A stretch of DNA of 64,000 bases from an uncultured bacterium (GCA_905214525.1 CAJMMN010000010.1:1-64000); one strand, 5' to 3'; shown: positions 8,211 through 16,791, numbered from the stretch's first letter. Made by a program: numbers and translations. The notes: generated by a model not told the origin, from the sequence alone.

Positions 8211-9047
8211 ATGAGCTATCCACAGCTTGCCGTCATGAATATCAGCCATCGCTATTTTGACCTTGAGGAATTCTTTTCCTCGGCAGCGGCCTCGGGCTAC
8301 ACGTGTTGCGAGCTTTGGACCGGGGCGATGCATCTGTATGTCGATTGCCATGGATACGATTCGCTCGAGCAGGTGCGGGAGCTGTCGCAGCGGTATGGAG
8401 TTCGGATTGTGGGGCTTTGTCCCGAACAGAACAACCCCAAGCCGTGGAATATCGCGGCGCGTGGGAATGAGGCGCGTGCCCGCACGCTCGCGTACTTTAA
8501 GAACGTTGTGGATATCGCGGCGGAACTTGGAGCCGAGCAGGTCATGGTCTCGAGCGGCTGGGCATTTTTGAACGAGCCGATCGAGGACGCGTGGGGTCGC
8601 AGCGCCTCGATGCTGTGTGCGATTGCCGAGCATGCGGGAGAACGCGGCGTGCGACTGGTGCTCGAAGCCCTACAGCCGGTTGAGTCGATGATTGTGAACT
8701 CGGCGGCCGATACGAAGCGCATGATCGAGGCAGTTGATCATCCGGCACTTAAGGCGTGTCTGGATATGGGCGCCATGGCGGTGGCGGGGGATACCATCGA
8801 CGATTACTTCGATCTGCTTGGCGATGATGTCGCCCACGTGCATTTTGTCGATGTTGCGGCAGATGGCACGACGCATCTTGCCTGGGGTGACGGCGACCGC
8901 GATATGCGCGCTGACCTGGATAGGCTGGTGGCGAGCGGCTATCGCGGAGTTGTTTCGGCCGAGACCTATGATTGGCGCTATTTCGCCAATCCCGCGGCAG
9001 CCGACGCTCAGGTTATGGCGGAGTACCGACGCGCGATTGGCGCCTAA
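8211..9047 (+). CDS. Sugar phosphate isomerase/epimerase (TIM barrel, FrlC-like)
   Basis: 278-residue xylose-isomerase-like TIM barrel. Metal-site pattern residues are visible: the Glu in LVLEALQP (near 149), Asp and His in CLDMGAMA and VAHVHFVD, and the Glu in VSAETYDW. Overall layout, including WNIAARGNEARARTL, resembles E. coli FrlC, which interconverts fructoselysine and psicoselysine. The ATG at 8211 is preceded by GGAGAG. It follows the FrlB-like gene by 73 nt without a terminator, so the two are probably co-transcribed. Other epimerases of this superfamily are hard to exclude. Confidence 0.8.
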   Translation: MSYPQLAVMNISHRYFDLEEFFSSAAASGYTCCELWTGAMHLYVDCHGYDSLEQVRELSQRYGVRIVGLCPEQNNPKPWNIAARGNEARARTLAYFKNVVDIAAELGAEQVMVSSGWAFLNEPIEDAWGRSASMLCAIAEHAGERGVRLVLEALQPVESMIVNSAADTKRMIEAVDHPALKACLDMGAMAVAGDTIDDYFDLLGDDVAHVHFVDVAADGTTHLAWGDGDRDMRADLDRLVASGYRGVVSAETYDWRYFANPAAADAQVMAEYRRAIGA

Positions 9048-9091
9048 GTGGGACAGGGCGCCGAGTTGGCGTTTGACGCTTTTTGAGAAAC

Positions 9092-9232
9092 GGGACGTGC
9101 TTTCCGCTTGAGGCTTCTGGCGGAAAGCACGTCCCAGAACAGGCGCTCAGAATGGGACACACTTTCCGCTGAGGACCTCAACCGGAAACCGCATCCCAGT
9201 TTTTGGCTGGCGGGCGGGACGCGCTTTCCCCT
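9092..9232. repeat. Cluster of GGGAC..CTTTCC palindromic units
   Basis: A perfect 16-bp inverted repeat (9092-9107 with 9120-9135, 12-nt loop) is followed by two degenerate copies of the same half-unit at 9154 and 9216, the first again with a partial inverted partner. A related fragment, TTTCCGCTGAGGACCT, recurs near 44806. Non-coding; belongs to the palindromic intergenic repeats of this genome. Confidence 0.7.
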
Positions 9233-9292
9233 ATGTTTCCAAATGAATACGCTATGAGCTGCAAGCGACGATTCTCCCCGCAAGCACTCTAG

Positions 9293-9337
9293 TATGCTAA
9301 AGTACCCAGAAGACCGGCGGAGCTATGCCGGTCTTCT
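9293..9337 (+). promoter_or_regulatory. Likely his operon promoter (-10) and leader hairpin
   Basis: TATGCT at 9293-9298 could serve as the -10 box. It is followed by a perfect 11-bp stem (AGAAGACCGGC at 9308-9318 with 9327-9337) near the expected transcript start, without a T-run. No histidine-rich leader peptide is seen, so classical his attenuation is not supported. Confidence 0.45.
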
Positions 9338-9373
9338 GCTCTAGGTGAAACACAGCATGAGGAGGCTCACCAG

Positions 9374-11089
9374 ATGACGGCCACACCGTGGGGATTCCGG
9401 GACATATTGCCCGAGGAGGCTCAGGCGCGCGAGGAGATTGCGCTGACGGTGAAGGGCTGCTTCAGGGAGCATCATTACCTTCCGGTCGAAACGCCGCTGC
9501 TCGAGGACAAGGGTTCACTCGAGGAAGGCGGCCGCATCGCGGACACGCCGTTTAAGCTTTTTGACGATGATGGCCGTCTGCTGGTGGTCCGTCCCGACAA
9601 CACATTACCGATCGTGCGTCTGGTCTCGACCCGCATGCGCGCGGCCGACCTGCCCCTGCGCCTGCGCTATGAGGCGCCGGTGGTTCGTGAGTACCAGCGC
9701 AATGCCGGTGGCTCGCGTCAGTTTACGCAGCTGGGCTTTGAGCTTATCGGTGCGGGCGATACCGCGGGCGATGTCGAGATTGTCTCGCTCGTGGCCGAGG
9801 CCGTGCGCGAGCTGGCGCTGCCCGATGCGTGCATTATCGCAGGTAGCGTGCGTCCGTTTAAGGAGCTGCTCGCGGCGTGCGAGGATCGCGAGCTGGCCGC
9901 CGAGGCCTTGCGCTGCGTGCACGCCAACGACTTTGTGGGCCTCGATGCCCGCGTGGCGGCAAGCGCCGAGTCCGATGCCGTCAAGGCCGCCATTAGCGAG
10001 TTGCCGCGTCTGCACGGCGGTGCCGAGGTACTCGACCGCGTGGACGCGCTGCTAGAGGCCGCCGGTATCGTCGCGCCGCTGACGCGCGAGCTGCGTGCCC
10101 TGGTCGAGGGCCTGGCACCCGAGGACGCCCAGGTGCTGTCGTTCGACTTCTCCATCATGAACTCTTTCGATTACTACACGGGCCTGGTCTTTAAGGCCTA
10201 TGCCGGCGGCCTACCCGATCCGGTCGGCTCGGGCGGACGCTATGACTCCATCTTTACCGGCGCATTTGGCGACGGCATCGAGGTGCCGGCGGCGGGCTTC
10301 GCCTTTTCGCTCGAGCGCCTGGAGGCCGCGCGCACCTCGGCCGAGGACGCCGCTTCCGATGGCGATCACGCCGTGGGTCGTGGCGTCGAGGGTCCGCTTC
10401 GCATCGCCGTGCCCAAGGGCTCGCTCAAGGCCGACACGCTCGACGTGCTCGAGGCCGCGGGCTTGGATGTCTCGGAGCTGCGCGACCCCGGCCGTCACCT
10501 GATCGTGCGCGGCCGCGACACGCGTGCCGGCGAGGGCGCGGTCGGCGATATCGAGTTTGTCATTGTGCGTCCCAGCGATGCGCCCGCCTTTGTGGGCTGT
10601 GGCGGTGCCGACTGCGGCATCTGCGGTTGGGACTCGCTTATCGAGGCAGACCTCAACCTGCTGCAGCTGGTCGATCTGGGCTACGGCCTGTGCACTTTCA
10701 TTGAGGCGGAGCCCGCGTGGCGCGCCGGCCAGGCCGAGCGCAACTATGCCCGTCGCGGGTCGCTTCGCGTGGCCACCAAGTATCCGCGCATCGCGAGCGC
10801 CTGGTATGCCGAGCGCGGTGTGAACGCCGATATCGTCTCGCTGCACGGTAACATTGAGCTGGGTCCCATCGTCGGCATGACCGATCGCATCGTGGATATT
10901 ACCGCCACGGGCGCCACGCTGCGCGATAACGACCTCGTTATTACTGGTCGCATTATGGACTGCACGGCCCGCTTCTTTGTCAATCCGGGTGCCGCACGTC
11001 TGGATCCGCGCGTACGCAATCTGGCAGATCGCTTGGCGGCAGCCGTGAAGGACAAGCATTTTGAGCCCGTTGCGGGCTCGGCACAATAG
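9374..11089 (+). CDS. hisG: Fused ATP phosphoribosyltransferase: HisZ regulatory domain + HisG catalytic domain
   Basis: 571 residues in one uninterrupted frame. Residues 1 to about 325 are HisZ, a class II histidyl-tRNA-synthetase-like domain (VRPDNTLPIVRLVSTR, GSGGRYDSIFTGAFG). A short hydrophilic linker leads to a short-form HisG from about residue 340: LRIAVPKGSL, GGADCGICGWDSLIEADL, RVATKYPRIA and the phosphoribosyl-site-like TATGATLRDNDLV. HisG joins ATP and PRPP in the first step of histidine synthesis; short HisG needs HisZ for activity and feedback inhibition, and they are usually two polypeptides. GGAGG lies upstream of the ATG. First gene of the his cluster. Confidence 0.93.
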   Translation: MTATPWGFRDILPEEAQAREEIALTVKGCFREHHYLPVETPLLEDKGSLEEGGRIADTPFKLFDDDGRLLVVRPDNTLPIVRLVSTRMRAADLPLRLRYEAPVVREYQRNAGGSRQFTQLGFELIGAGDTAGDVEIVSLVAEAVRELALPDACIIAGSVRPFKELLAACEDRELAAEALRCVHANDFVGLDARVAASAESDAVKAAISELPRLHGGAEVLDRVDALLEAAGIVAPLTRELRALVEGLAPEDAQVLSFDFSIMNSFDYYTGLVFKAYAGGLPDPVGSGGRYDSIFTGAFGDGIEVPAAGFAFSLERLEAARTSAEDAASDGDHAVGRGVEGPLRIAVPKGSLKADTLDVLEAAGLDVSELRDPGRHLIVRGRDTRAGEGAVGDIEFVIVRPSDAPAFVGCGGADCGICGWDSLIEADLNLLQLVDLGYGLCTFIEAEPAWRAGQAERNYARRGSLRVATKYPRIASAWYAERGVNADIVSLHGNIELGPIVGMTDRIVDITATGATLRDNDLVITGRIMDCTARFFVNPGAARLDPRVRNLADRLAAAVKDKHFEPVAGSAQ

Positions 11090-11116
11090 CGCGAGCACGC
11101 ACGGGCGCCCCAACGT

Positions 11117-11165
11117 CCGGGCGGCGGGCCGACTGGCGCCGCCGCCCGGTCTCTCGTTTTTCGAA
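11117..11165 (+). terminator. Attenuator-like hairpin between hisZG and hisD
   Basis: G/C-rich 10-11-bp stem (CCGGGCGGCG with CGCCGCCCGG), 13-nt loop, then TCTCTCGTTTTT. It may act as a partial terminator inside the operon, lowering expression of genes after hisZG. Confidence 0.55.
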
Positions 11166-11194
11166 CACAACCTCGACCGATAGGGGATACCGAA

Positions 11195-12631
11195 ATGAAG
11201 ACCATCAAGCTTGCTCCCGGTGAGCGCCTCGTTACCAACCAGCTCAACCGTAAGGGCGTGCTGCCGCAAAACATCGTCGACGCCGCCCGCGATATCGTGG
11301 CCAACGTGCGTGCCAACGGCGATGCCGCGGTGCGCGATTACTGCCAGCGTTTTGACGGTGTTGAGCTGCAGAGCTTCCGTCTGCCGCAGGAGCAGATCGA
11401 TGCCGCGCTCGAAGGCCTCGATCCGGCCTTTGTCGCCGCGCTCGAAAAGGCTGCGCGCCAGATTCGCGAGTTCCACCAGCGCGAGGTCGAGCAGAGCTGG
11501 TTTACCACGCGCCCGGACGGCACGATGCTCGGCGTTAAGGTGACCCCGCTTGCTGCGGCCGGCATCTACGTGCCGGGCGGTCGCGCGCAGTACCCTTCCA
11601 CCGTGCTTATGAACGCCATTCCCGCCAAGGTTGCCGGCGTTGAGCGCGTGGTCATGGTGACCCCGCCGCAAAAGGATGGACTGATTAGCCCGTATACGCT
11701 CGCGGCGGCCAAGCTCGGCGGCGTGGACGAAATCTATATGGTGGGCGGCGCCCAGGCCGTGGCCGCGCTGGCGTACGGTACCGAGACCATTCCGCGCGTC
11801 GACAAAATCACCGGCCCGGGCAACGCCTTTGTTGCCGCTGCCAAGCAGATTGTCTCGGGTGACGTGGGTATCGACATGGTCGCCGGTCCCTCCGAGGTCT
11901 GCGTGCTGGCCGATGCCACGGCCAAGCCTATGGTGGTCGCGGCCGACCTGATGGCTCAGGCCGAGCACGATCCGCTGGCGGCCTGCTATCTGGTGACCTG
12001 CGACGAGCAGTTTGCGCGTGAGGTCGAGGCGGGTATCGACATTCTGGTAGCGCAGTCCCCGCGTGCCGAGATTACGTGCGCTTCGCTCGATAACGAAGGC
12101 GCCATCGTGGTGGCCGCCGACATGGCGGCCGCCGTCGAGGCCGTGAACACCGTGGCGCCCGAGCACCTTGAGCTGCACTGCAAGGATGCGATGGGCCTGC
12201 TCGGCGGCATTCGCAACGCCGGCGCCATCTTTGTGGGCGCTTGGAGCTCCGAGCCGCTCGGCGATTACGTTGCCGGTCCCAACCACACGTTGCCGACCGG
12301 CGGCACGGCCATGTTCTCCAACCCGCTTTCGGTCGAAGAGTTCGTTAAGCGCTCGAGCGTTATATGCTATACGCCCGAGGGCCTGCTCTCCGACGCTCCC
12401 GCTACGCAGCGTCTGGCCGAGGCCGAGGGCCTGTGGGCGCACGCGCTTTCGGCCGCACTGCGTCGCCGCGTGTTGGAGCAGGGCGAGGATGCCGTGAGCG
12501 CCGAGTCGCTCGCCGCGGCCGACCTGACCAAGGTTGCCTGGCCGGGCGACGCCGTGGCGACGGTTGCCGAGGGCGTGGACCTGGCGGCTGCAGGCGCAGA
12601 TGGCGCTGGCGTAACCGGCGGGGAGGCCTAA
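11195..12631 (+). CDS. hisD: Histidinol dehydrogenase HisD
   Basis: 478 residues; the last two oxidation steps, L-histidinol to L-histidine with NAD. Zinc ligands are recognisable in LMAQAEHDP (Gln and His), and the catalytic Glu-His pair in TVAPEHLELH. AAAGIYVPGGRAQYPSTVLM is the usual N-terminal-half signature. The C-terminus is a little longer than in E. coli and Gly/Ala-rich. An ATAGGGGA site precedes the ATG. The next gene, hisC, starts one base after the hisD stop. Confidence 0.96.
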   Translation: MKTIKLAPGERLVTNQLNRKGVLPQNIVDAARDIVANVRANGDAAVRDYCQRFDGVELQSFRLPQEQIDAALEGLDPAFVAALEKAARQIREFHQREVEQSWFTTRPDGTMLGVKVTPLAAAGIYVPGGRAQYPSTVLMNAIPAKVAGVERVVMVTPPQKDGLISPYTLAAAKLGGVDEIYMVGGAQAVAALAYGTETIPRVDKITGPGNAFVAAAKQIVSGDVGIDMVAGPSEVCVLADATAKPMVVAADLMAQAEHDPLAACYLVTCDEQFAREVEAGIDILVAQSPRAEITCASLDNEGAIVVAADMAAAVEAVNTVAPEHLELHCKDAMGLLGGIRNAGAIFVGAWSSEPLGDYVAGPNHTLPTGGTAMFSNPLSVEEFVKRSSVICYTPEGLLSDAPATQRLAEAEGLWAHALSAALRRRVLEQGEDAVSAESLAAADLTKVAWPGDAVATVAEGVDLAAAGADGAGVTGGEA

Positions 12632-12632
12632 T

Positions 12633-13748
12633 ATGGCCGAACTCACGCCTCGCATGAAGGAGCTCGTCCAGCCTTACCTGGCCGGTATTGAGCCCTACGA
12701 TCCCAACTTTACGCCCACGCGCATCAACCTTTCGGCCAACGAGAACACCTATCCCGTGCCGGCTGGCGTGCGCGAGGCGGTCGACGCCGCCCTGGCTGCC
12801 ACGCCGCTCAACCGCTATCCCGATCCCATGTCCAACGATCTGCGTGACGAGCTTGCCGCTTGGCATGGTGTGGCGCGCGAGAATGTCTGCGTGGGCAACG
12901 GCGGCGACGAGCTGCTCTATAACTACCTGTTGGCGTTTGGCGGCGCGGGACGGACCCTGCTCAACTGCCCGCCGTGCTTTAGCGAGTATGCGTTCTTTGC
13001 GTCGCTCTGTCAGACCGAGGTGCGCGACGTGTGGCGCGACCCCGCGACCTTTGAGCTCGACCAGGCAGCCGTGCTTGCGGCGGCGTCCGAGTGCAACCTG
13101 GCAATCGTGACCTCGCCCAACAACCCCACGGGTGACGTGGCACCGCTCGACTTTGTCGCGGCGCTGTGCGATGCGTGCCCCGGCATGGTAATGGTTGACG
13201 AGGCCTACGTGGAGTTTGCCGACGATTCGTTTGGCGCGGTCACCACGGCGCAGGGGCTTATCGCCGAGCATCCCAACCTGGTGATTCTGCATACGTTGTC
13301 CAAGGCGTTTGGCGCTGCCGGTACGCGTCTGGGTTACGTGATCGCGGCGCCGGAAGTCATCGACGTGTTCGCGGCGATTCGCCAGATCTATTCAGTTAAC
13401 GTGCTGAGCCAGGCGGCAGCACTTGCCTGCGTGCGTGCCCGTGATGCCTACACGCCCGTGGTGGCACAGATCGCATCCGAGCGCGAGCGCGAGCTGTGCG
13501 CCCTGCGCGCAATGGCTGCCGATGGCATGCCCGTGGAGGCATGGCCGAGCGCGGCGAACTTTGTGCTCGTGCGCACGCCGCATGCCACGCGCGTGCGCGA
13601 GCGTCTGCGCGACGAGTATTCGATTCTGGTGCGCGACTTTAGCTACGCGCCGGGGCTCGCGGACTGCCTGCGCATTACCGTGGGCACCCCGCAGGAAAAC
13701 GACGAGGTGCTGGCCGCGTTTGCCGCGCTGGTGAAGGAGGAGATGTAG
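12633..13748 (+). CDS. hisC: Histidinol-phosphate aminotransferase HisC
   Basis: 371-residue class I/II PLP enzyme converting imidazole acetol phosphate to histidinol phosphate with glutamate. Visible: SANENTYPVP at the substrate site, GNGGDELL for cofactor phosphate, SPNNPTGD, VDEAYVEF, and the PLP lysine in HTLSKAFGAAGTRLGY (near residue 222). A GGGGAGG site lies in the end of hisD, and the stop is immediately followed by the hisB start, indicating tight coupling. Confidence 0.96.
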   Translation: MAELTPRMKELVQPYLAGIEPYDPNFTPTRINLSANENTYPVPAGVREAVDAALAATPLNRYPDPMSNDLRDELAAWHGVARENVCVGNGGDELLYNYLLAFGGAGRTLLNCPPCFSEYAFFASLCQTEVRDVWRDPATFELDQAAVLAAASECNLAIVTSPNNPTGDVAPLDFVAALCDACPGMVMVDEAYVEFADDSFGAVTTAQGLIAEHPNLVILHTLSKAFGAAGTRLGYVIAAPEVIDVFAAIRQIYSVNVLSQAAALACVRARDAYTPVVAQIASERERELCALRAMAADGMPVEAWPSAANFVLVRTPHATRVRERLRDEYSILVRDFSYAPGLADCLRITVGTPQENDEVLAAFAALVKEEM

Positions 13749-14336
13749 ATGGACCGCTATGCCGAGGTAACCCGCAAGACGGGCGAGACCGACATTGTCG
13801 TAAAGCTCGACCTGGACGGAAGCGGCGTGTGCGATATCTCGACCGGCGTGCCGTTTTTCGACCACATGCTCAACGCTTTTGGCCGCCATGGTCTGTTCGA
13901 TCTGACGGTGCACGCGGTGGGCGACGTGGAGGTCGATGCGCACCACACCGTCGAGGACACGGGTATTGTGCTGGGCGAGGCGTTTTGTCAGGCGCTGGGC
14001 GACAAGGCGGGCATTACGCGCTTTGCCGACGCGGCGATCGCCATGGACGAGACGCTTGTGATGGCTGCTGTTGATATTTCGGGCCGCGGGCAGGCCTACT
14101 GCGAGCTGCCCGTGCCCATCGAGCGCGTGGGCAGCTTTGATACCGAGCTGGCCGTCGAGTTCTTCTACGCCTTCGCGCGCGATGCCAAGCTCACGCTGCA
14201 CGTTCGCGAACTGGCGGGCGGTAACTCGCATCACATTATCGAGGCCGCCTTTAAGGCCGTGGGCCGCACGATGCGCCACGCCTGCGAGCTCGATCCCCGC
14301 GTGCAGGGCATCCCCAGCACCAAGGGCTCGCTGTAA
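13749..14336 (+). CDS. hisB: Imidazoleglycerol-phosphate dehydratase HisB
   Basis: 195-residue mono-functional enzyme; the phosphatase domain of the E. coli bifunctional HisB is absent, which is why a separate histidinol-phosphatase is needed (gene at 17718-18629). The two metal-binding repeats are clear: DAHHTVEDTGIVLGEAF near residue 60 and GGNSHHIIEAAFKA near 157, with FFDHMLNAFGRHG in the N-terminal part. GAAGGAGGAG lies just before the ATG. Confidence 0.96.
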   Translation: MDRYAEVTRKTGETDIVVKLDLDGSGVCDISTGVPFFDHMLNAFGRHGLFDLTVHAVGDVEVDAHHTVEDTGIVLGEAFCQALGDKAGITRFADAAIAMDETLVMAAVDISGRGQAYCELPVPIERVGSFDTELAVEFFYAFARDAKLTLHVRELAGGNSHHIIEAAFKAVGRTMRHACELDPRVQGIPSTKGSL

Positions 14337-14349
14337 CCGCTACAAAGGT

Positions 14350-14390
14350 AAAACCACTACGAAGGTGCCTGTCCCCTTTGTGGTGGTTTT
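14350..14390 (+). other. Hairpin between hisB and hisH
   Basis: 8-bp stem (AAAACCAC with GTGGTTTT) around a 25-nt loop containing GGTGCCTGTCCCC, a phrase resembling other short repeats in this window. Possibly a weak intra-operon terminator. Confidence 0.35.
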
Positions 14391-14415
14391 GGACAAGACG
14401 AGGAGGAGGGGTCGC

Positions 14416-15117
14416 GTGGGCGAACCGAAGATCGTGGTGGTCGACTACCACAAGGGCAACTTGTCGAGCGTCGTGCGCGGGCTTGCGCGCGCCGGTGCCG
14501 CCGCCTGTACATCGGATGATCCGGAGCAGATCCGCCGCGCCGACGGCCTGGTCATCCCGGGCGTGGGCGCGTTCTATGACGCGATCGCCTTTATGCGCCA
14601 GAGCGGCGAGGCGGACGCGGTGCTCGGTGCCGTTGTCGCCGGAACTCCGCTGCTCGGCATCTGCCTGGGCCTTCAGCTCTTTTTTGAGCGCGGCAACGAG
14701 GGCGTGCCTGCGGACGAGGGCGTGGCCGCGGATGGCGGCACCCCCGAGCAGTCTGGCGGCCCCTGGGTCGATGGCCTGGGCATCATGCGCGGCTCGTGCA
14801 CGCGCTTGGAGTCGAGCCGCCTGAAGGTGCCGCACGTGGGCTGGGACCAGGTGCACATGACGCCCGCCGGAGCGGCCGATCCGCTGCTCGCCGGTTTTGC
14901 CGAGGGCGCCAACATGTACTTCACCCACAGCTACGCGGTGGCCGAGGACGCCGATGCCGCCGATGTGCTGGCGCGCACGCATTATACGCGGAGCTTTCCG
15001 TGCATCGTGCGTCACGGCAACGTGTGGGGCTGTCAGTTCCATCCCGAGAAATCCTCTGCGCTGGGTCAGCGCATCCTTAAGAACTTCGTCAACATCGTCG
15101 AGGAGGTTGGCCGATGA
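14416..15117 (+). CDS. hisH: Imidazole glycerol phosphate synthase, glutaminase subunit HisH
   Basis: 233-residue class I glutamine amidotransferase that feeds ammonia to HisF. The nucleophile cysteine is in LLGICLGLQLFF (near residue 83), PGVGAF carries the oxyanion region, and the catalytic His-Glu pair is FHPEKS near the end. The GTG start at 14416 lies 6 nt after AGGAGGAGG; the frame is open further upstream but only as an overlap with hisB. An insertion (EGVPADEGVAADGGTPEQ) of roughly 20 residues after the cysteine region makes it longer than usual. Overlaps hisA by 4 nt. Confidence 0.95.
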   Translation: MGEPKIVVVDYHKGNLSSVVRGLARAGAAACTSDDPEQIRRADGLVIPGVGAFYDAIAFMRQSGEADAVLGAVVAGTPLLGICLGLQLFFERGNEGVPADEGVAADGGTPEQSGGPWVDGLGIMRGSCTRLESSRLKVPHVGWDQVHMTPAGAADPLLAGFAEGANMYFTHSYAVAEDADAADVLARTHYTRSFPCIVRHGNVWGCQFHPEKSSALGQRILKNFVNIVEEVGR

Positions 15118-15857
15118 TCCTGTTTCCCGCAATCGATCTGATCGACGGCAAGGTTGTGCGCCTGGAGCGCGGTGACCGCAGCCGCTGCAAGGTATATTCC
15201 GACGACCCCGTGGCCGTTGCCCGCTCGTTTGCCGAGCAGGGCGCAAGCTGGGTGCACGTCGTCGACCTGTCCGCCGCCTTTGGCGAGGACGAGGACACAT
15301 GTGCCGCCAACTCGGCGGCGATCAAGGCCATCTGCGGCGTCGACGGCCTGTCCGTGGACGTGGGCGGCGGTGTCCGCTCGCTCGCGCGCATCGACGAGCT
15401 GGCCGGCTACGGCGCACGCCGCATTGCGCTGGGCACCGTGCTGGTGACCGAGCCGGGTTTTGCCGAGGTGGCAGCCCAAGGCTTTGGCGAGCTGTTGGTG
15501 GCAGATATTGCCGCGCGCGACGGCCAGGTCAAGGTGAACGGTTGGCGCGATGGTGCGGGTGTGGCGCTCGACGATGCCGTGGCGCAGCTTTCCGAGCTGG
15601 GCTTTAAACATCTGGTGTATACCGACATCGCGCGCGATGGCATGCAGACGGGCATCGATGTGGCGGCGTATCGCCATGTGGCCGAGGTCGCGGGATTTCC
15701 CGTCGTGGCTTCGGGCGGCATCTCGACGCTCGACGACATCCGTGCGCTGGCCGCAGTGGGTGAGGGCGCGATTGAAGGTGCTATTACCGGTCGCGCGCTC
15801 TACGAGGGCAACTTTACGCTGGTACAGGCGCTGGCCGCCGCCCGAGGGGAGGAGTAG
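15114..15857 (+). CDS. hisA: Phosphoribosylformimino-5-aminoimidazole carboxamide ribotide isomerase HisA
   Basis: 247-residue beta/alpha barrel that isomerises ProFAR to PRFAR. The two catalytic aspartates lie in FPAIDLIDGKVVRL (Asp7) and TDIARDGMQTG (near 169 and 173); phosphate-binding loops GGGVRS and SGGIS are present. The start overlaps the hisH stop as ATGA. Trp synthesis activity, as in PriA of other actinobacteria, cannot be judged from sequence here. Confidence 0.96.
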   Translation: MILFPAIDLIDGKVVRLERGDRSRCKVYSDDPVAVARSFAEQGASWVHVVDLSAAFGEDEDTCAANSAAIKAICGVDGLSVDVGGGVRSLARIDELAGYGARRIALGTVLVTEPGFAEVAAQGFGELLVADIAARDGQVKVNGWRDGAGVALDDAVAQLSELGFKHLVYTDIARDGMQTGIDVAAYRHVAEVAGFPVVASGGISTLDDIRALAAVGEGAIEGAITGRALYEGNFTLVQALAAARGEE

Positions 15858-15860
15858 CCC

Positions 15861-16643
15861 ATGCTTACCAAACGTGTGATTCCCTGTCTGGATGTTAAGG
15901 ACGGCCGCGTGGTCAAGGGCGTCAACTTTGTGAGCTTGCGCGATGCGGGCGATCCGGTGGAGCTGGCGCGCGCCTACGACCGCGAAGGTGCGGACGAGGT
16001 CGTATTTTTGGACATTACCGCGACGAGTGACAACCGTGCGACGACCATCGAGATGGCGGCGCACGCGGCCGAGGAGCTCGCTATTCCCTATACCGTGGGC
16101 GGCGGCTTTCGCGACTTGGCGGGCATGCGGACCATGGTTGCCGCCGGTGCCGACAAGGTGTCGCTCAACTCGGCGGCCGTGCGTGACCCGTCGCTGATTA
16201 GCCAGGCTGCCGCGGCTTTTGGCAGTCAGGCCGTGGTCGTGGCGATCGATGCCAAGCGCGTCGGTTTGCCCGGAGAGCCGGGTGCCGACAAGTGGGAGGT
16301 CTTCACGGCGGGCGGCCGCAACGCCACGGGTATCGACGCGGTGGCGTGGGCCGAGGAAGCGGCTCGTCGCGGCGCCGGCGAAATCCTACTGACCAGCATG
16401 GATCGCGACGGCACCAAGGCCGGATTTGACCTGGCGCTTACCCGCGCCGTGGCGCGCGCGGTGTCGATTCCCGTTATTGCGAGCGGCGGCGTGGGTACGC
16501 TCGAGCATTTTGCCGAGGGTGTGATTGAGGGCGAGGCCGATGCCGTGCTGGCGGCGAGCGTCTTTCACTTTGGAACCTTCAGCATTCGCCAGGTCAAAGA
16601 GTATATGGCCTCTCAAGGTATTCCTGTCAGGCTGGACTTCTAG
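15861..16643 (+). CDS. hisF: Imidazole glycerol phosphate synthase, cyclase subunit HisF
   Basis: 260-residue barrel that forms IGP and AICAR from PRFAR and ammonia delivered by HisH. Catalytic aspartates are in IPCLDVKDGRVVKG (Asp11) and LLTSMDRDGTKAGFD. A GGGGAGGAG site lies in the end of hisA. AICAR made here is a substrate of PurH, encoded at 46097. The gene is followed by a 117-bp intergenic repeat before hisI. Confidence 0.96.
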   Translation: MLTKRVIPCLDVKDGRVVKGVNFVSLRDAGDPVELARAYDREGADEVVFLDITATSDNRATTIEMAAHAAEELAIPYTVGGGFRDLAGMRTMVAAGADKVSLNSAAVRDPSLISQAAAAFGSQAVVVAIDAKRVGLPGEPGADKWEVFTAGGRNATGIDAVAWAEEAARRGAGEILLTSMDRDGTKAGFDLALTRAVARAVSIPVIASGGVGTLEHFAEGVIEGEADAVLAASVFHFGTFSIRQVKEYMASQGIPVRLDF

Positions 16644-16760
16644 CGCTGCGGCTTGCCCAGGCACCGCATCTTGCCGCTCAAACCGTCGCTCGCGTACCAA
16701 AGTACGCGTCGCTCCTCTTTCGCGGCAACCTGCGGCACCTGGGCAACCCTCGCCGACCTG
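16644..16760. repeat. 117-bp intergenic repeat, copy 1 (after hisF)
   Basis: About 90 percent identical by eye to 47717-47832 behind purH. It contains the nested inverted repeats TTGCCCAGG/CCTGGGCAA and GCGTAC..AGTACGC and could fold into one long hairpin. It lies inside the his operon, between hisF and hisI. Confidence 0.85.
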
Positions 16761-16791
16761 CGATGTTTACGGTAATTACTTGGGAGAAATG

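Noticed and set aside
9293..9373. Histidine attenuator or T-box in the his leader
   Set aside because: No run of His codons, no T-box sequence and no terminator T-run; only a simple hairpin is present.
10211..12655. Open frame of about 814 codons on the minus strand
   Set aside because: It lies antisense to hisZG and hisD and exists because G/C-rich third positions keep the opposite strand free of stops; its product is His/Arg/Gly-rich and matches no family.
14071..14415. Long N-terminal extension of hisH
   Set aside because: The frame is open back into hisB, but the Shine-Dalgarno run AGGAGGAGG before the GTG at 14416 and the family length fix the start there.
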